From NCBI RefSeq assembly GCF_902506105.1, contig NZ_LR733304.1:372001-436000 (forward strand): 64,000 nt of DNA. Direction: 5' to 3'. Positions 38,346 to 46,486 of this stretch are shown here, piece after piece; positions within the stretch are counted from its first letter, which is position 1, and every line of letters starts with the position of its first letter. The stretch is from Aeromicrobium sp. 9AM. GTDB taxonomy: Bacteria > Actinomycetota > Actinomycetes > Propionibacteriales > Nocardioidaceae. The translations under genes and the position numbers were made by a program. The notes under the pieces were generated by a model. It was given only the letters and a program-made list of their open reading frames with translations. It was not told the DNA's origin and made no database searches.

Positions 38346-38729
38346 ATGACCGAGACCACCACCGCCTGCGACCTGCCCGCAGCACCGCACACCACGCACT
38401 CCGCCGTGCTCGTCAGCCCCGCCATCGCCGCGGCGGCGGTCGAGGGTGGCGCGCGGTTCATCGACGTACGCAGCGAGGGCTTCCGCGCGCGCACCGGTGG
38501 GCTCCCGCAGGCCGAGATCGTCGACAAGCCGGCCCTCGCCGAGGCCTTCGCCGACCGTGAGGACGGCAGGCCGGTCGTCGTGATCTGCGGCTCGATCAAC
38601 GGTTCGGGTCCCGTCGCCGACCAGCTCGTCGAGTGGGGCTTCAGCAACGTCGTGCACGTCGACGGCGGCTTCGCTGCCTGGAAGGACGCCGGCCTCGCCA
38701 CGACGCCGGCGACGGACCCCGACGCATGA
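38346..38729 (+). CDS. Single-domain rhodanese-like sulfurtransferase
   Basis: 127 residues with one rhodanese domain. The catalytic Cys sits in VVICGSINGSGPVADQL, a six-residue active-site loop (GSINGS) as in sulfurtransferases; HVDGGFAAWKDAGL closes the domain. It probably carries sulfane sulfur released by the operon's enzymes. Its stop overlaps the GlcD-like start (ATGA), so the two products may work together. The second rhodanese in this operon, after the one at 28943. Confidence 0.86.
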   Translation: MTETTTACDLPAAPHTTHSAVLVSPAIAAAAVEGGARFIDVRSEGFRARTGGLPQAEIVDKPALAEAFADREDGRPVVVICGSINGSGPVADQLVEWGFSNVVHVDGGFAAWKDAGLATTPATDPDA

Positions 38730-40090
38730 CCCTTGCCGCCACCTTCTCCCTCGACGACCTCGTCGCGGACCTCGACGACTGGTCGGTCGTCCCGGCCGAC
38801 GTCGAGTCGGCGAGCCGCGACCGCTCGGGCTCACCGATCGGTCCCGCGGCGGTCGTCGTGCGCGCCGGCTCGGTCGAGCAGGTGCAGGCGACGCTGCGGT
38901 TCGCTCAGCTGCACGGCATCGCGGTCGTGCCGCGTGGCGCCGGCAGCGGCGTCGCGGGCGGTGCCGTCGCGGGCGTCGGCAGCATCGTGCTCGACCTGTC
39001 CCGGCTCGACCGGATCGTCGAGATCCGAGCGGACGACCAGGTCGCGGTGGTCGAGCCCGGCGTCATCACCGCCGATCTCGACGCCGCAGCAGGGGCCCAC
39101 GGGCTGTTCTACGCCCCCGATCCCGGCAGCGTCGGCATCTCCACGATCGGCGGCAACATCGCGACCAACGCCGGCGGGCTGCGGGGCGCCAAGTACGGCG
39201 TGACCCGCGACGCCGTGCTGTCCCTCGACGTCGTCCTCGCCGACGGGCAGCTCATCACGGTGGGCCGCGAGACGCTCAAACGCGTGACAGGCTACGACCT
39301 GCTCGGCCTGCTCGTCGGCTCGGAGGGCACGCTTGGCGTCGTCGTCCGCGCCACGCTGCGGCTGCTGCCCAGGCCGGTCGCCACCAGCACCGTCGCGGCG
39401 TACTTCGAAAGCATCGACGAGGCCGCCGCCGCGGCGATCGCGGTGCGCGCGTCGGGCGTACGCCCTGTCGTCCTCGAGATCGTGGACGGGCCGACCCTCG
39501 CGGCCATCGATGCGCTGGAGGGCACCCAGCTTCGCGCCAACGGCGCAGCCTTCCTGCTCGCCCAGTCCGACGGCCACGCCGCCGCGATCGAGGCAGGGGT
39601 CATCGCCGACGTCCTGACCCCACTGGCGGCGTACGTCGAGACGTCCGACGACCCCGTCGAGAGCGCTCGTCTGATGACGGCTCGCCGACAGGCGCTGCCG
39701 GCGCTCGAGCGCATCGGCCGGGTCGTGATCGAGGACATCGCCGTGCCGCCGTCGCGGCTCGCCGAGGCGATCCGCGGGATCCACGCGATTGCCGAGGAGA
39801 CCGGTGCCCGCATCTTCGTGTTCGCTCACGCCGGCGACGGCAATGTGCACCCGATCCTCGTGGTCGACGACGGCGAGGAGGTGCTGCCACCGCACGCTCT
39901 GGAGGCGGTCGACCGGATCTTCGCGCTGGCCCTGAACCTCGGCGGCACTCTGACCGGGGAGCACGGCGTCGGACTCCTCAAGCGTGACTGGGTCACGCGC
40001 GAGGTCGGCGGTGTCGTCGACGGTCTGCAGCACGCCATCAAGTCATTGTTCGACCCGGCCGGGATCCTCAATCCCGGCAAGGCCATCTGA
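38726..40090 (+). CDS. FAD-linked 2-hydroxyacid oxidase, GlcD-like
   Basis: 454 residues: PCMH-type FAD domain (residues about 35-215; VVPRGAGSGVAGGAVAG and PDPGSVGISTIGGNIATNAGG) and the C-terminal FAD-linked oxidase domain with HAGDGNVHPI and GTLTGEHGVGLLKRDW. Related to glycolate/lactate oxidases GlcD and D-lactate dehydrogenases. Together with the PanE-like reductase it suggests that a 2-hydroxy/2-oxo acid is produced or consumed here; sulfolactate-type compounds are one possibility. Function not established. Confidence 0.85.
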   Translation: MTLAATFSLDDLVADLDDWSVVPADVESASRDRSGSPIGPAAVVVRAGSVEQVQATLRFAQLHGIAVVPRGAGSGVAGGAVAGVGSIVLDLSRLDRIVEIRADDQVAVVEPGVITADLDAAAGAHGLFYAPDPGSVGISTIGGNIATNAGGLRGAKYGVTRDAVLSLDVVLADGQLITVGRETLKRVTGYDLLGLLVGSEGTLGVVVRATLRLLPRPVATSTVAAYFESIDEAAAAAIAVRASGVRPVVLEIVDGPTLAAIDALEGTQLRANGAAFLLAQSDGHAAAIEAGVIADVLTPLAAYVETSDDPVESARLMTARRQALPALERIGRVVIEDIAVPPSRLAEAIRGIHAIAEETGARIFVFAHAGDGNVHPILVVDDGEEVLPPHALEAVDRIFALALNLGGTLTGEHGVGLLKRDWVTREVGGVVDGLQHAIKSLFDPAGILNPGKAI

Positions 40091-40113
40091 TCCAGCAAGG
40101 AGCTGAACCACTC

Positions 40114-40611
40114 ATGCGCGTCTCTCTCGTCGTGGGCAATCCCAAGGCCAGGTCGCGGACCTGGGAGGCCGCCCACCGCCTCGCGGACGGACTCGGCGCG
40201 ACCGACGTCGTCGCCCATGACCTCGTCGACCTCGGCCCCGGCCTGCTCGGCTGGGGCGACCCCGACGTGTCGGCCGCGGTCAAGGCGGTGGCGTCGAGCG
40301 ACGTGGCGATCTTCGCGTCGCCCACGTTCAAGGCGACGTACACGGGGCTGCTCAAGCTGTTCCTCGACCAGCTTCCCGGCGGAACAGGGCTCGAGGGTGT
40401 CGTCGGCATCCCGTTGATGCTCGGCGCGGGCCCAGCCCACCAGCTGGCAGCGGAGCTGCACCTCAAGCCCGTCCTCGTCGAGGTGGGCGCGACAGTCCCG
40501 GCACCGGCGCTCTACCTGATCGACAGCGCTCCTCAGCCGGACGCCGTCGAGCATTCGTGGCTCGCCAGCTGGGCGCCGGTCGTCCGCGCTGCGGTGGGGG
40601 TAGAGGCATGA
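40114..40611 (+). CDS. NADPH-dependent FMN reductase, SsuE-like
   Basis: 165 residues, flavodoxin-like fold. SLVVGNPKARSRTWEAAHRLA holds the FMN-phosphate loop, and SPTFKATYTGLLKLFLDQLP is the hallmark of SsuE/MsuE-type reductases. It would supply FMNH2 to the monooxygenases at 29773, 30933 and 45050. AAGGAG precedes the ATG by about 10 bases. Its stop overlaps the start of the next gene (ATGA). Confidence 0.9.
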   Translation: MRVSLVVGNPKARSRTWEAAHRLADGLGATDVVAHDLVDLGPGLLGWGDPDVSAAVKAVASSDVAIFASPTFKATYTGLLKLFLDQLPGGTGLEGVVGIPLMLGAGPAHQLAAELHLKPVLVEVGATVPAPALYLIDSAPQPDAVEHSWLASWAPVVRAAVGVEA

Positions 40612-41099
40612 GCGCTGAGATCGACGACGAGGTGCTGCAGAAGTCGTTCCGGTCTGCCATGGGCAACGTCGCGGCTGCCGTGTCGGTTGTGACGACGTTT
40701 GCCGATGGTGAGCCGCTGGGCTCGACGGTCAGCGCCTTCGCTTCGCTGTCGATGGACCCGCCGATGCTCCTGGTGTCGCTCGACAACCGATCGTCCTTGC
40801 TGGCGAGGCTGCACATCGAGTCGATCGTCGGCGTCAACGTGCTCGCCGCGCACCAGGACCAGATCGCGCTCCGGTTCGCCCGCACCGGTCCTGACAAGTT
40901 CGCCGACATTCCGTGGCGGCCCGAGAACGGTGCGCCCGGCCTCGTTGACCGGCACGCCTGGGTGGCGATGGCGGTGACGCAGCTGATCGAGGCCGGCGAT
41001 CACACGCTGGTGCTGGGCCGGGTCGAGGCGGCGGACACGTACGCCAACGCGCCGCTGACCTACTGGCAACGAGCCTTCGGAACCCACAAGAGCTTCTGA
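40608..41099 (+). CDS. Flavin reductase domain protein (HpaC/DszD-like)
   Basis: 163 residues covering one flavin-reductase-like FMN-binding split barrel: GNVAAAVSVVTTFADGEPLG, SLDNRSSLLARL and VNVLAAHQDQIALRFA. Reduces free FMN with NAD(P)H for two-component monooxygenases, a second source of FMNH2 beside the SsuE-like enzyme. Last gene of operon 1, coupled by ATGA overlap, followed by a hairpin. Confidence 0.88.
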   Translation: MSAEIDDEVLQKSFRSAMGNVAAAVSVVTTFADGEPLGSTVSAFASLSMDPPMLLVSLDNRSSLLARLHIESIVGVNVLAAHQDQIALRFARTGPDKFADIPWRPENGAPGLVDRHAWVAMAVTQLIEAGDHTLVLGRVEAADTYANAPLTYWQRAFGTHKSF

Positions 41100-41116
41100 G
41101 ACTGCCTAGCGTCGTA

Positions 41117-41144
41117 CCTTCTGAGGGTCATGTGCCTCAGAAGG
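41117..41144 (+). terminator. Hairpin at the end of sulfur operon 1
   Basis: CCTTCTGAG (41117-41125) and CTCAGAAGG (41136-41144) form a 9-bp stem with a 10-base loop 18 bases after the stop. AAGGCATG (41141-41148) and CATGCCTT (41152-41159) form an overlapping, mutually exclusive second stem. The stretch 41160-41303 holds no gene that I can support. Confidence 0.6.
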
Positions 41145-41303
41145 CATGACGCATGCCTTCCGTGGCCCGAGGACTGCACACCCCGCCCACTGTTCCGCGG
41201 TTTGCAGCCAGTTATCGACGTCGCTCACGTCCTGAGACCCGGCCGGAAATGCCGGAAACTGTGCTTCGCGCGGGTGGGCGCGAGTAGCACGAACCGGCTG
41301 CGA

Positions 41304-41339
41304 TCACGGGGCCGTTCCAAGGTTCGAAACGGGCCGTGA
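41304..41339. promoter_or_regulatory. Inverted repeat over the operon 2 promoter
   Basis: TCACGGGGCCGTT (41304-41316) and AACGGGCCGTGA (41328-41339) are near-perfect reverse complements with one bulge. The right arm overlaps the predicted -35 box, so a regulator-binding site is likely. Which protein binds is unknown; the LysR at 27820 is a candidate. Confidence 0.5.
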
Positions 41340-41363
41340 CCAGCGGTTTTGCGGCCCTAGCGT
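41336..41363 (+). promoter_or_regulatory. Promoter of sulfur operon 2
   Basis: GTGACC (41336-41341), a 16-bp spacer and TAGCGT (41358-41363) end 7 bases before the ATG of the second leader ORF, implying a leaderless transcript. Confidence 0.45.
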
Positions 41364-41370
41364 CATCGGC

Positions 41371-41445
41371 ATGAACTCGATGACGAACCTCGTCGCGCGC
41401 CTCGCGGTCGACCTGATGCGGACCCAGAGCGCGACCTGTTGCTGA
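41371..41445 (+). CDS. Cys-Cys-stop leader peptide (attenuator uORF), operon 2
   Basis: 24 residues beginning MNSMTNLVARLAVDLMRT and ending QSATCC directly before TGA. The R..VDL.R..SA.C pattern is that of short leader peptides found before sulfur-metabolism genes in actinobacteria, and the last two codons (TGT TGC) would stall when charged tRNA-Cys is scarce. It lies 47 bases before a TauD-like gene. Paired with the leader at 28803, this implies that both sulfur operons sense cysteine by translation. No strong hairpin is visible between it and the next gene, so the mechanism (Rho-dependent?) is open. Confidence 0.75.
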   Translation: MNSMTNLVARLAVDLMRTQSATCC

Positions 41446-41492
41446 CCAGCAGCCCCGTCCCGTACGTCCGCACGCCCATCGAAGGAACTCGC

Positions 41493-42398
41493 ATGACCAT
41501 CTCCATCCGCAAGCTCACCAGCCGCATCGGCGCCGAGATCTCCGGCGTCGACCTGTCCCGGCCGCTCGACACCGAGACGATCGCGGCGATCCGCCAGGCG
41601 CTCAACGCGCACAAGGCCGTCGTGTTCGACGGTGCCGACCTCGACCAGCGCGGCCAGGAGCGCATCGCCGGCTACTTCGGCGACCTCACCGCGGCGCACC
41701 CGACGGTGCCAGCCGCCGACGGCAGCGCGGCTGTCCTCGCGGTCGACAGCGCCGAGAGCAAGGCCAACCAGTGGCACACCGACGTCACGTTCGTCATCAA
41801 CCCGCCGGCGATCTCGACGCTGCGCAGCATCACGGTGCCTCCGTACGGCGGAGAGACGCTGATCGCCGACGCGGCCGGCGCCTATCGAGACCTGCCGCCG
41901 GCGCTGCGCGAGCTCGCCGACGGGCTGTGGGCGGTGCACTCCAACGACTACGACTACGCCGTGCCGCCTGAGACGCTGACCGATCACCAGAAGGCGTACA
42001 ACGAGACGTTCACCTCGACGGTGTTCGAGACGGCGCACCCCGTCGTGCGCGTCCACCCCGAGACGGGGGAGCGTGGCCTGTTCATCGGCGGGTTCGTGCG
42101 CCGGCTCGTCGGGCTGTCCAACACCGAGTCGCGCGACATCCTGCGCCTCCTGCAGGCGTACGTGACGAGGCCCGAGAACATCCTGCGCTGGTCGTGGTCG
42201 CCGGGCCAGCTGCTGATCTTCGACAACCGGATCACGCAGCACTACGCGATCGACAACTACGACGACCAGCCGCGCCGCCTCGAGCGGATCACGATCGCCG
42301 GCGACGTGCCGGTCTCGGTCGACGGCAAGCTGTCGTACGTCATCACGGGCGACTCGAGCCACTACTCGAGCATTGCCGAGAGCCGGTCGGCCGCATGA
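41493..42398 (+). CDS. TauD/TfdA-family 2-oxoglutarate dioxygenase (sulfonate/sulfate ester)
   Basis: 301 residues. Fe(II) ligands: H-x-D in QWHTDVTF and the distal His in TQHYAIDNYD, with the 2-oxoglutarate Arg in QPRRLERITIAG. TauD-type enzymes oxidise the carbon next to sulfur in taurine or in alkyl sulfates (AtsK), releasing sulfite or sulfate. First structural gene of operon 2, after the Cys-Cys leader. Its stop overlaps the permease start (ATGA). Taurine versus alkylsulfate cannot be separated by eye. Confidence 0.9.
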   Translation: MTISIRKLTSRIGAEISGVDLSRPLDTETIAAIRQALNAHKAVVFDGADLDQRGQERIAGYFGDLTAAHPTVPAADGSAAVLAVDSAESKANQWHTDVTFVINPPAISTLRSITVPPYGGETLIADAAGAYRDLPPALRELADGLWAVHSNDYDYAVPPETLTDHQKAYNETFTSTVFETAHPVVRVHPETGERGLFIGGFVRRLVGLSNTESRDILRLLQAYVTRPENILRWSWSPGQLLIFDNRITQHYAIDNYDDQPRRLERITIAGDVPVSVDGKLSYVITGDSSHYSSIAESRSAA

Positions 42399-43288
42399 GC
42401 ACCGGTTTCGCGCCGGCGCGCGTACGCCCGTCGCGCGGCGCCGCGGCGCCATCGCGCGAGCGGGCGACCGAGACGTTCACTGCCCCGGCCGGGCGTGAGG
42501 GCAGTCGGCTGACCCGCCTGCGGCGCCGCGTGAGCTGGCCGCTGGGGATCTACACGACGCCCGTCGCGATCCTCGTGCTGTGGCAGGTCACCAGCGAGCT
42601 CGGCTGGTTGCCGGAGAAGATCGCGCCGGCCCCCACGGCGATCGTCCAGGCCGGCGTCGACCTGTGGAAGCTCGGCGAGCTGAGCGTCGACCTGACCACA
42701 TCGCTGCGCCGGGTCGGCATCGGACTCGCGATCGGTCTGACGATCGGCATCACGACGGGCATCATCGCCGGCCTGCTGCGATCGGGGGAGTACCTGTTCA
42801 ACGGCGTCGTGCAGATCGTGCACACGATCCCGCTGCTCGCGATCCTGCCGCTGATGATCGTCTGGTTCGGCATCGACGAGCTGACCAAGGTGCTGCTGAT
42901 CTCGTTCGGCGCGGGCCTGCCGATGTACCTCAACCTGTTCGCGGCGATCCGCGGCGTCGACCAACGCCTGATCGAGATGGCCCGAGCCGCCGGAGTGCGT
43001 CGGTGGCGGCTGATCACGCGGGTGCTGCTGCCGGGCGCCCTGCCGGGATTCCTCGTCGGCCTGCGGTTCTCCCTCGCGTACAGCGTGCTGGGACTCGTCG
43101 CGGCCGAGACGATCAACGCCAACGCCGGCATCGGCTACCTGATCAACCGCGCACAGACCTATCTGCGCATCGACCAGGTCTACCTGGGGCTCGTCATCTA
43201 CGCGATCCTCGGTCTCCTCGCCGACCAGTTCGTCCGCATTCTCGAGCGGGTGCTGCTGCAGTGGCGCCCCAGCTATGAGGCGTCATGA
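42395..43288 (+). CDS. ssuC: Sulfonate-type ABC transporter permease (SsuC/TauC family)
   Basis: 297 residues. A Pro/Ala/Arg-rich N-terminal tail of about 45 residues precedes six membrane helices. The family start of the core is WPLGIYTTPVAILVLWQVTSELG; the EAA loop is LIEMARAAGVRRWRLITRVLLPGALPG. It forms a homodimeric pore for import of aliphatic sulfonates or related anions. ATGA overlaps on both sides tie it to tauD-like and ssuB-like genes. Confidence 0.9.
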   Translation: MSTGFAPARVRPSRGAAAPSRERATETFTAPAGREGSRLTRLRRRVSWPLGIYTTPVAILVLWQVTSELGWLPEKIAPAPTAIVQAGVDLWKLGELSVDLTTSLRRVGIGLAIGLTIGITTGIIAGLLRSGEYLFNGVVQIVHTIPLLAILPLMIVWFGIDELTKVLLISFGAGLPMYLNLFAAIRGVDQRLIEMARAAGVRRWRLITRVLLPGALPGFLVGLRFSLAYSVLGLVAAETINANAGIGYLINRAQTYLRIDQVYLGLVIYAILGLLADQFVRILERVLLQWRPSYEAS

Positions 43289-43998
43289 GCACCACGACCA
43301 CGACCTCCGTCGACGTACGCAACGTCGGTCGGCGGTTCGGCGACCGGGTCGTCCTCGACGACCTGAGCCTGACGATCGGCGAGTCCGAGTTCGTCGTCCT
43401 GCTGGGCCCGTCCGGCTGCGGCAAGAGCACGCTGCTGCGGTTGCTGGGCGGCCTCGACCTTCCGGACGCCGGAACGGTCAGCGTGCCCAAGGCAAGGGCG
43501 ATCGTCTTCCAGAACGACCGGCTCCTGCCGTGGCAACGCGTGCTCCGCAACGTCACGATCGGCCTGTACGAGGACGGCGCCGACGAGCGTGCCCTTGCCG
43601 TGCTCGACGAGGTCGGCCTCAAGGACCGGGCTCGCGCCTGGCCCAAGACGCTGTCGGGCGGCGAGGCCCAGCGGGTGTCGCTCGCGAGGGCGCTCGTCGC
43701 CGACCCCGACCTCGTGCTGCTCGACGAGCCGTTCGCCGCGCTCGATGCGATCACCCGGCTGAGGATGCACGACCTGGTGCGCGACCTGCGGCACCGGCAC
43801 AACGCCGCGATGCTGCTCGTCACGCACGACGTCGACGAGGCCATCGCGCTCGCCGACCGGATCCTCGTGATGAGCGACGGCCGGATCGGCAGCACCTACG
43901 ACGTACGACTCGACGATGACGAACGCGACGTCGGCACCGCGCGGGAGGACCTCCGGGCCTCGCTGCTCGGCGATCTCGGCCTCGCCGCCGTCCACTGA
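43285..43998 (+). CDS. ssuB: Sulfonate-type ABC transporter ATP-binding protein (SsuB family)
   Basis: 237 residues. Walker A GPSGCGKST, Q-loop IVFQNDRLLPWQ, signature LSGGEAQRV, Walker B LVLLDEPFAALDA, then H-loop LVTHDVDEA. This pattern is the nitrate/sulfonate/taurine group. It powers the SsuC-like permease. The binding-protein gene follows after 44 bases, whose AAGGAG sits 44031-44036. Confidence 0.92.
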   Translation: MSTTTTTSVDVRNVGRRFGDRVVLDDLSLTIGESEFVVLLGPSGCGKSTLLRLLGGLDLPDAGTVSVPKARAIVFQNDRLLPWQRVLRNVTIGLYEDGADERALAVLDEVGLKDRARAWPKTLSGGEAQRVSLARALVADPDLVLLDEPFAALDAITRLRMHDLVRDLRHRHNAAMLLVTHDVDEAIALADRILVMSDGRIGSTYDVRLDDDERDVGTAREDLRASLLGDLGLAAVH

Positions 43999-44042
43999 CC
44001 AACCCACCCTGCAATCCCCATAAACCCCCAAGGAGCTCCACC

Positions 44043-45053
44043 ATGAACCGCACCCTGCCCAAAATCGTCGCCGCCATCGGTGCGCTCGCGCTCGCGAGCA
44101 CTCTGACCGCGTGCGGTGGGGCTGCCGACTCGTCGACCGTCAAGAAGGTCAACCCCGAGTGGAAGAAGTACACGTTCACGATCGGCCAGCAGAGCGACGG
44201 CATCGTCGAGCTCGCTGACGAGTCGGGCGCGTTCGACTCGGCGTCGTACAAGATCAAGTTCGCCAAGTTCGACTACGGCCCGCCGCTGGTGCAGGCCGCG
44301 GCATCGGGTGACATCGACCTCGGCAGCGTCGGCGCCGTGCCGCCCATCACGGGTGCGGCCAAGACGCTGGGCTTCCGGATCATCGCGATCCAGACGCCGA
44401 CCGACCCCAACCGTGCGCTGGAGAACATCCTCGTGCCGAAGGGTTCGCCCATCAAGACGCTCGCCGACCTCAAGGGCAAGCGCATCGCGATCCCGCAGGG
44501 CAGCTCGGCACACGGCCTGGCGCTCAACGCGATCCAGAGCGTCGGCCTGACGCCCAAGGACGTGAAGTTCGTCTTCCTGCCGCCGGCCGACGGGCAGAGC
44601 GCCTTCGCCGCAGGCAAGGTCGACGCGTGGGCGATCTGGGACCCGCAGTCGTCACTCGCGGTGTCACAGGGGGCCCGGGTCATCGCCAAGGGCGTCCCGC
44701 CGCTCGACTACGGCAGCCAGTTCTACGTCGGCTCCAAGAAGACGCTCGACGACCCGGTCAAGCGCAAGGCGCTCGCCGACGTGCTGAAGCGGCTCGCCAA
44801 GGCGTACGGGTACGCCCACAAGAACCCCGACAAGCACGTCGAGGCGCTCGTCAAGGAGACCGGACTCGACCCCAAGGTCATCAAGTCGAACATCGCAGCC
44901 TGGAGCTTCACGATCGGCGCGGTGACGCCCGATCAGGCCAAGGGTGAGCAGAAGCTGGCCGACAACTTCTATGACGCCGGCGAGATCACCAGCAAGGTCG
45001 ACGTCGACCAGGTCATCGACAACATCCTGCCTGCTGGGTTCGGTGCCTCATGA
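44043..45053 (+). CDS. ssuA: Sulfonate-type ABC substrate-binding lipoprotein (SsuA family)
   Basis: 336 residues. Signal peptide with lipobox LTAC. NMT1/SsuA-like mature domain: FAKFDYGPPLVQAAASGDIDLGSVGAVPP, then FAAGKVDAWAIWDPQSSLAV, and WSFTIGAVTPDQAKGEQKLADNF near the end. It binds the sulfonate outside the membrane. Its stop overlaps the next start by the ATGA arrangement. Confidence 0.9.
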   Translation: MNRTLPKIVAAIGALALASTLTACGGAADSSTVKKVNPEWKKYTFTIGQQSDGIVELADESGAFDSASYKIKFAKFDYGPPLVQAAASGDIDLGSVGAVPPITGAAKTLGFRIIAIQTPTDPNRALENILVPKGSPIKTLADLKGKRIAIPQGSSAHGLALNAIQSVGLTPKDVKFVFLPPADGQSAFAAGKVDAWAIWDPQSSLAVSQGARVIAKGVPPLDYGSQFYVGSKKTLDDPVKRKALADVLKRLAKAYGYAHKNPDKHVEALVKETGLDPKVIKSNIAAWSFTIGAVTPDQAKGEQKLADNFYDAGEITSKVDVDQVIDNILPAGFGAS

Positions 45054-46390
45054 GCACGCGGCAGCTGCACCTCAACGCGTTCCTGATGGAGGCCGGCCAC
45101 CACGAGGCCGCCTGGCGGCTGCCGCAGAGCAACGTCGACGCGGACTTCGACCTGCAGCACTGGGTACGCCTGGCCAAGCTCGCCGAGGACGCGAAGTTCG
45201 ACTCGCTGTTCCTCGCCGATGGTCCGGCGTTGCAGGGCTCGGGGGAGTTCCGCCCGCCTGGGCAGCTCGAGCCCTTGACGCTGCTGACCGCGCTGGCTGC
45301 GGCCACCAGCAGGATCGGGCTCATCGCAACGGTCTCCACGACGTACAACTCGCCCTACAACCTGGCGCGCCGGCTGGCGTCGGTCGACCACGTGAGCGGC
45401 GGCCGCGCGGGCTGGAACATCGTGACCTCGGCGACGCAGCGCGAGGCGGACAACTTCGGTCTCGACTTCACGCTGGGGCACGGCGCACGGTACGAGCGGG
45501 CGGCGGAGTTCCTCGACGTCGCGCTCAAGCTCTGGGACAGCTGGGAGGACGAGGCCCGCGTCGGCGACAAGGCCGCTGGGCGGTTCGCGGACCCGTCGCG
45601 GATCCACCCGATCAAGCACCACGGGAAGTACTTCCGGGTCGAGGGCGCCTTGAACGTACGGCGACCTCCTCAGGGCTATCCGTTGCTGGTACAGGCCGGG
45701 TCGTCCGACGACGGCAAGCAGTTCGCCGCGGCGTACGCGGAGGCGATCTTCACGGCGCACCAGACGATCGAGCGGGCGCAGGACTTCTACGCCGACATCA
45801 AGGACCGCGCCCGCAGGATCGGCCGTGATCCCGAGGGGATCAAGGTGCTTCCGGGGATCGTGCCGGTCATCGGCTCGACCGAGGCGGAGGCCCAGCAGCT
45901 TGCGCAGCAGCTGGACGACCTGCGGGTGCCGGAGTACGGCCTGCTGCAGCTGTCGACGATCCTCGAGGTGCCGGCCGACTCGCTGGCGATCGACGAGCGA
46001 CTGCCGCGGTCGGTCATCAACCGGCCGACGGTCGAGGGCTTCCAGAGCCGTGCCGACCTGATCGTCGAGCTCGCGACCCGGGAGGACCTCACGGTCCGCC
46101 AGGTGCTGTCGAAGCTCGGCGGCGGTCGCGGCCATCACACGGTAGCCGGCACGCCCGAGCAGATCGCCGACACGATCACGACGTGGTTCACCGATGGCGC
46201 CGCGGACGGGTTCAACATCATGGGCCCGGCACTGCCGTCAGGTCTCGAGGCGTTCATCGAGCACGTCCTGCCGATCCTGCGTTCGCGTGGGTTGTTTCGC
46301 GAGGACTACACCGGCACGACGCTGCGGGAGAACTACGGCCTCGCAAAGCCGGCCAACCAGTTCCACGCAAGGGAGCTGGCCACGGTCTAG
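45050..46390 (+). CDS. NtaA/SnaA/DszA-family FMN-dependent monooxygenase
   Basis: 446 residues. LLM-class barrel with the NtaA/DszA features WRLPQSN, FLADGPALQGSG, SGGRAGWNIVTSATQREADNFG, GKYFRVEGALNVRRPPQGYPLLVQAGSS and TVAGTPEQIADTI. Relatives oxidise sulfones (DszA), dimethyl sulfide (DmoA) or nitrilotriacetate using FMNH2. Being in a sulfonate operon behind a Cys leader, a C-S cleaving role is most likely. Last gene of operon 2, followed 22 bases later by a 22-bp hairpin. Confidence 0.88.
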   Translation: MSTRQLHLNAFLMEAGHHEAAWRLPQSNVDADFDLQHWVRLAKLAEDAKFDSLFLADGPALQGSGEFRPPGQLEPLTLLTALAAATSRIGLIATVSTTYNSPYNLARRLASVDHVSGGRAGWNIVTSATQREADNFGLDFTLGHGARYERAAEFLDVALKLWDSWEDEARVGDKAAGRFADPSRIHPIKHHGKYFRVEGALNVRRPPQGYPLLVQAGSSDDGKQFAAAYAEAIFTAHQTIERAQDFYADIKDRARRIGRDPEGIKVLPGIVPVIGSTEAEAQQLAQQLDDLRVPEYGLLQLSTILEVPADSLAIDERLPRSVINRPTVEGFQSRADLIVELATREDLTVRQVLSKLGGGRGHHTVAGTPEQIADTITTWFTDGAADGFNIMGPALPSGLEAFIEHVLPILRSRGLFREDYTGTTLRENYGLAKPANQFHARELATV

Positions 46391-46411
46391 AGGCGTCGCG
46401 AGATCCCACAC

Positions 46412-46468
46412 GATGTGGACAGATTCGGCCCACGATGGGGCTTTCGGTGGGCCGAATCTGTCCACATC
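46412..46468. terminator. Perfect 22-bp inverted repeat, bidirectional terminator
   Basis: The arms 46412-46433 and 46447-46468 are perfect reverse complements (GATGTGGACAGATTCGGCCC and on) around a 13-base loop. It lies between the convergent monooxygenase and surface-protein genes. It is longer than usual for a terminator and contains words (GATGTGG, GGCCCA) shared with the repeats at 27657 and 4423. Confidence 0.8.
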
Positions 46469-46486
46469 TCGAGGATCAGCCGCCGG

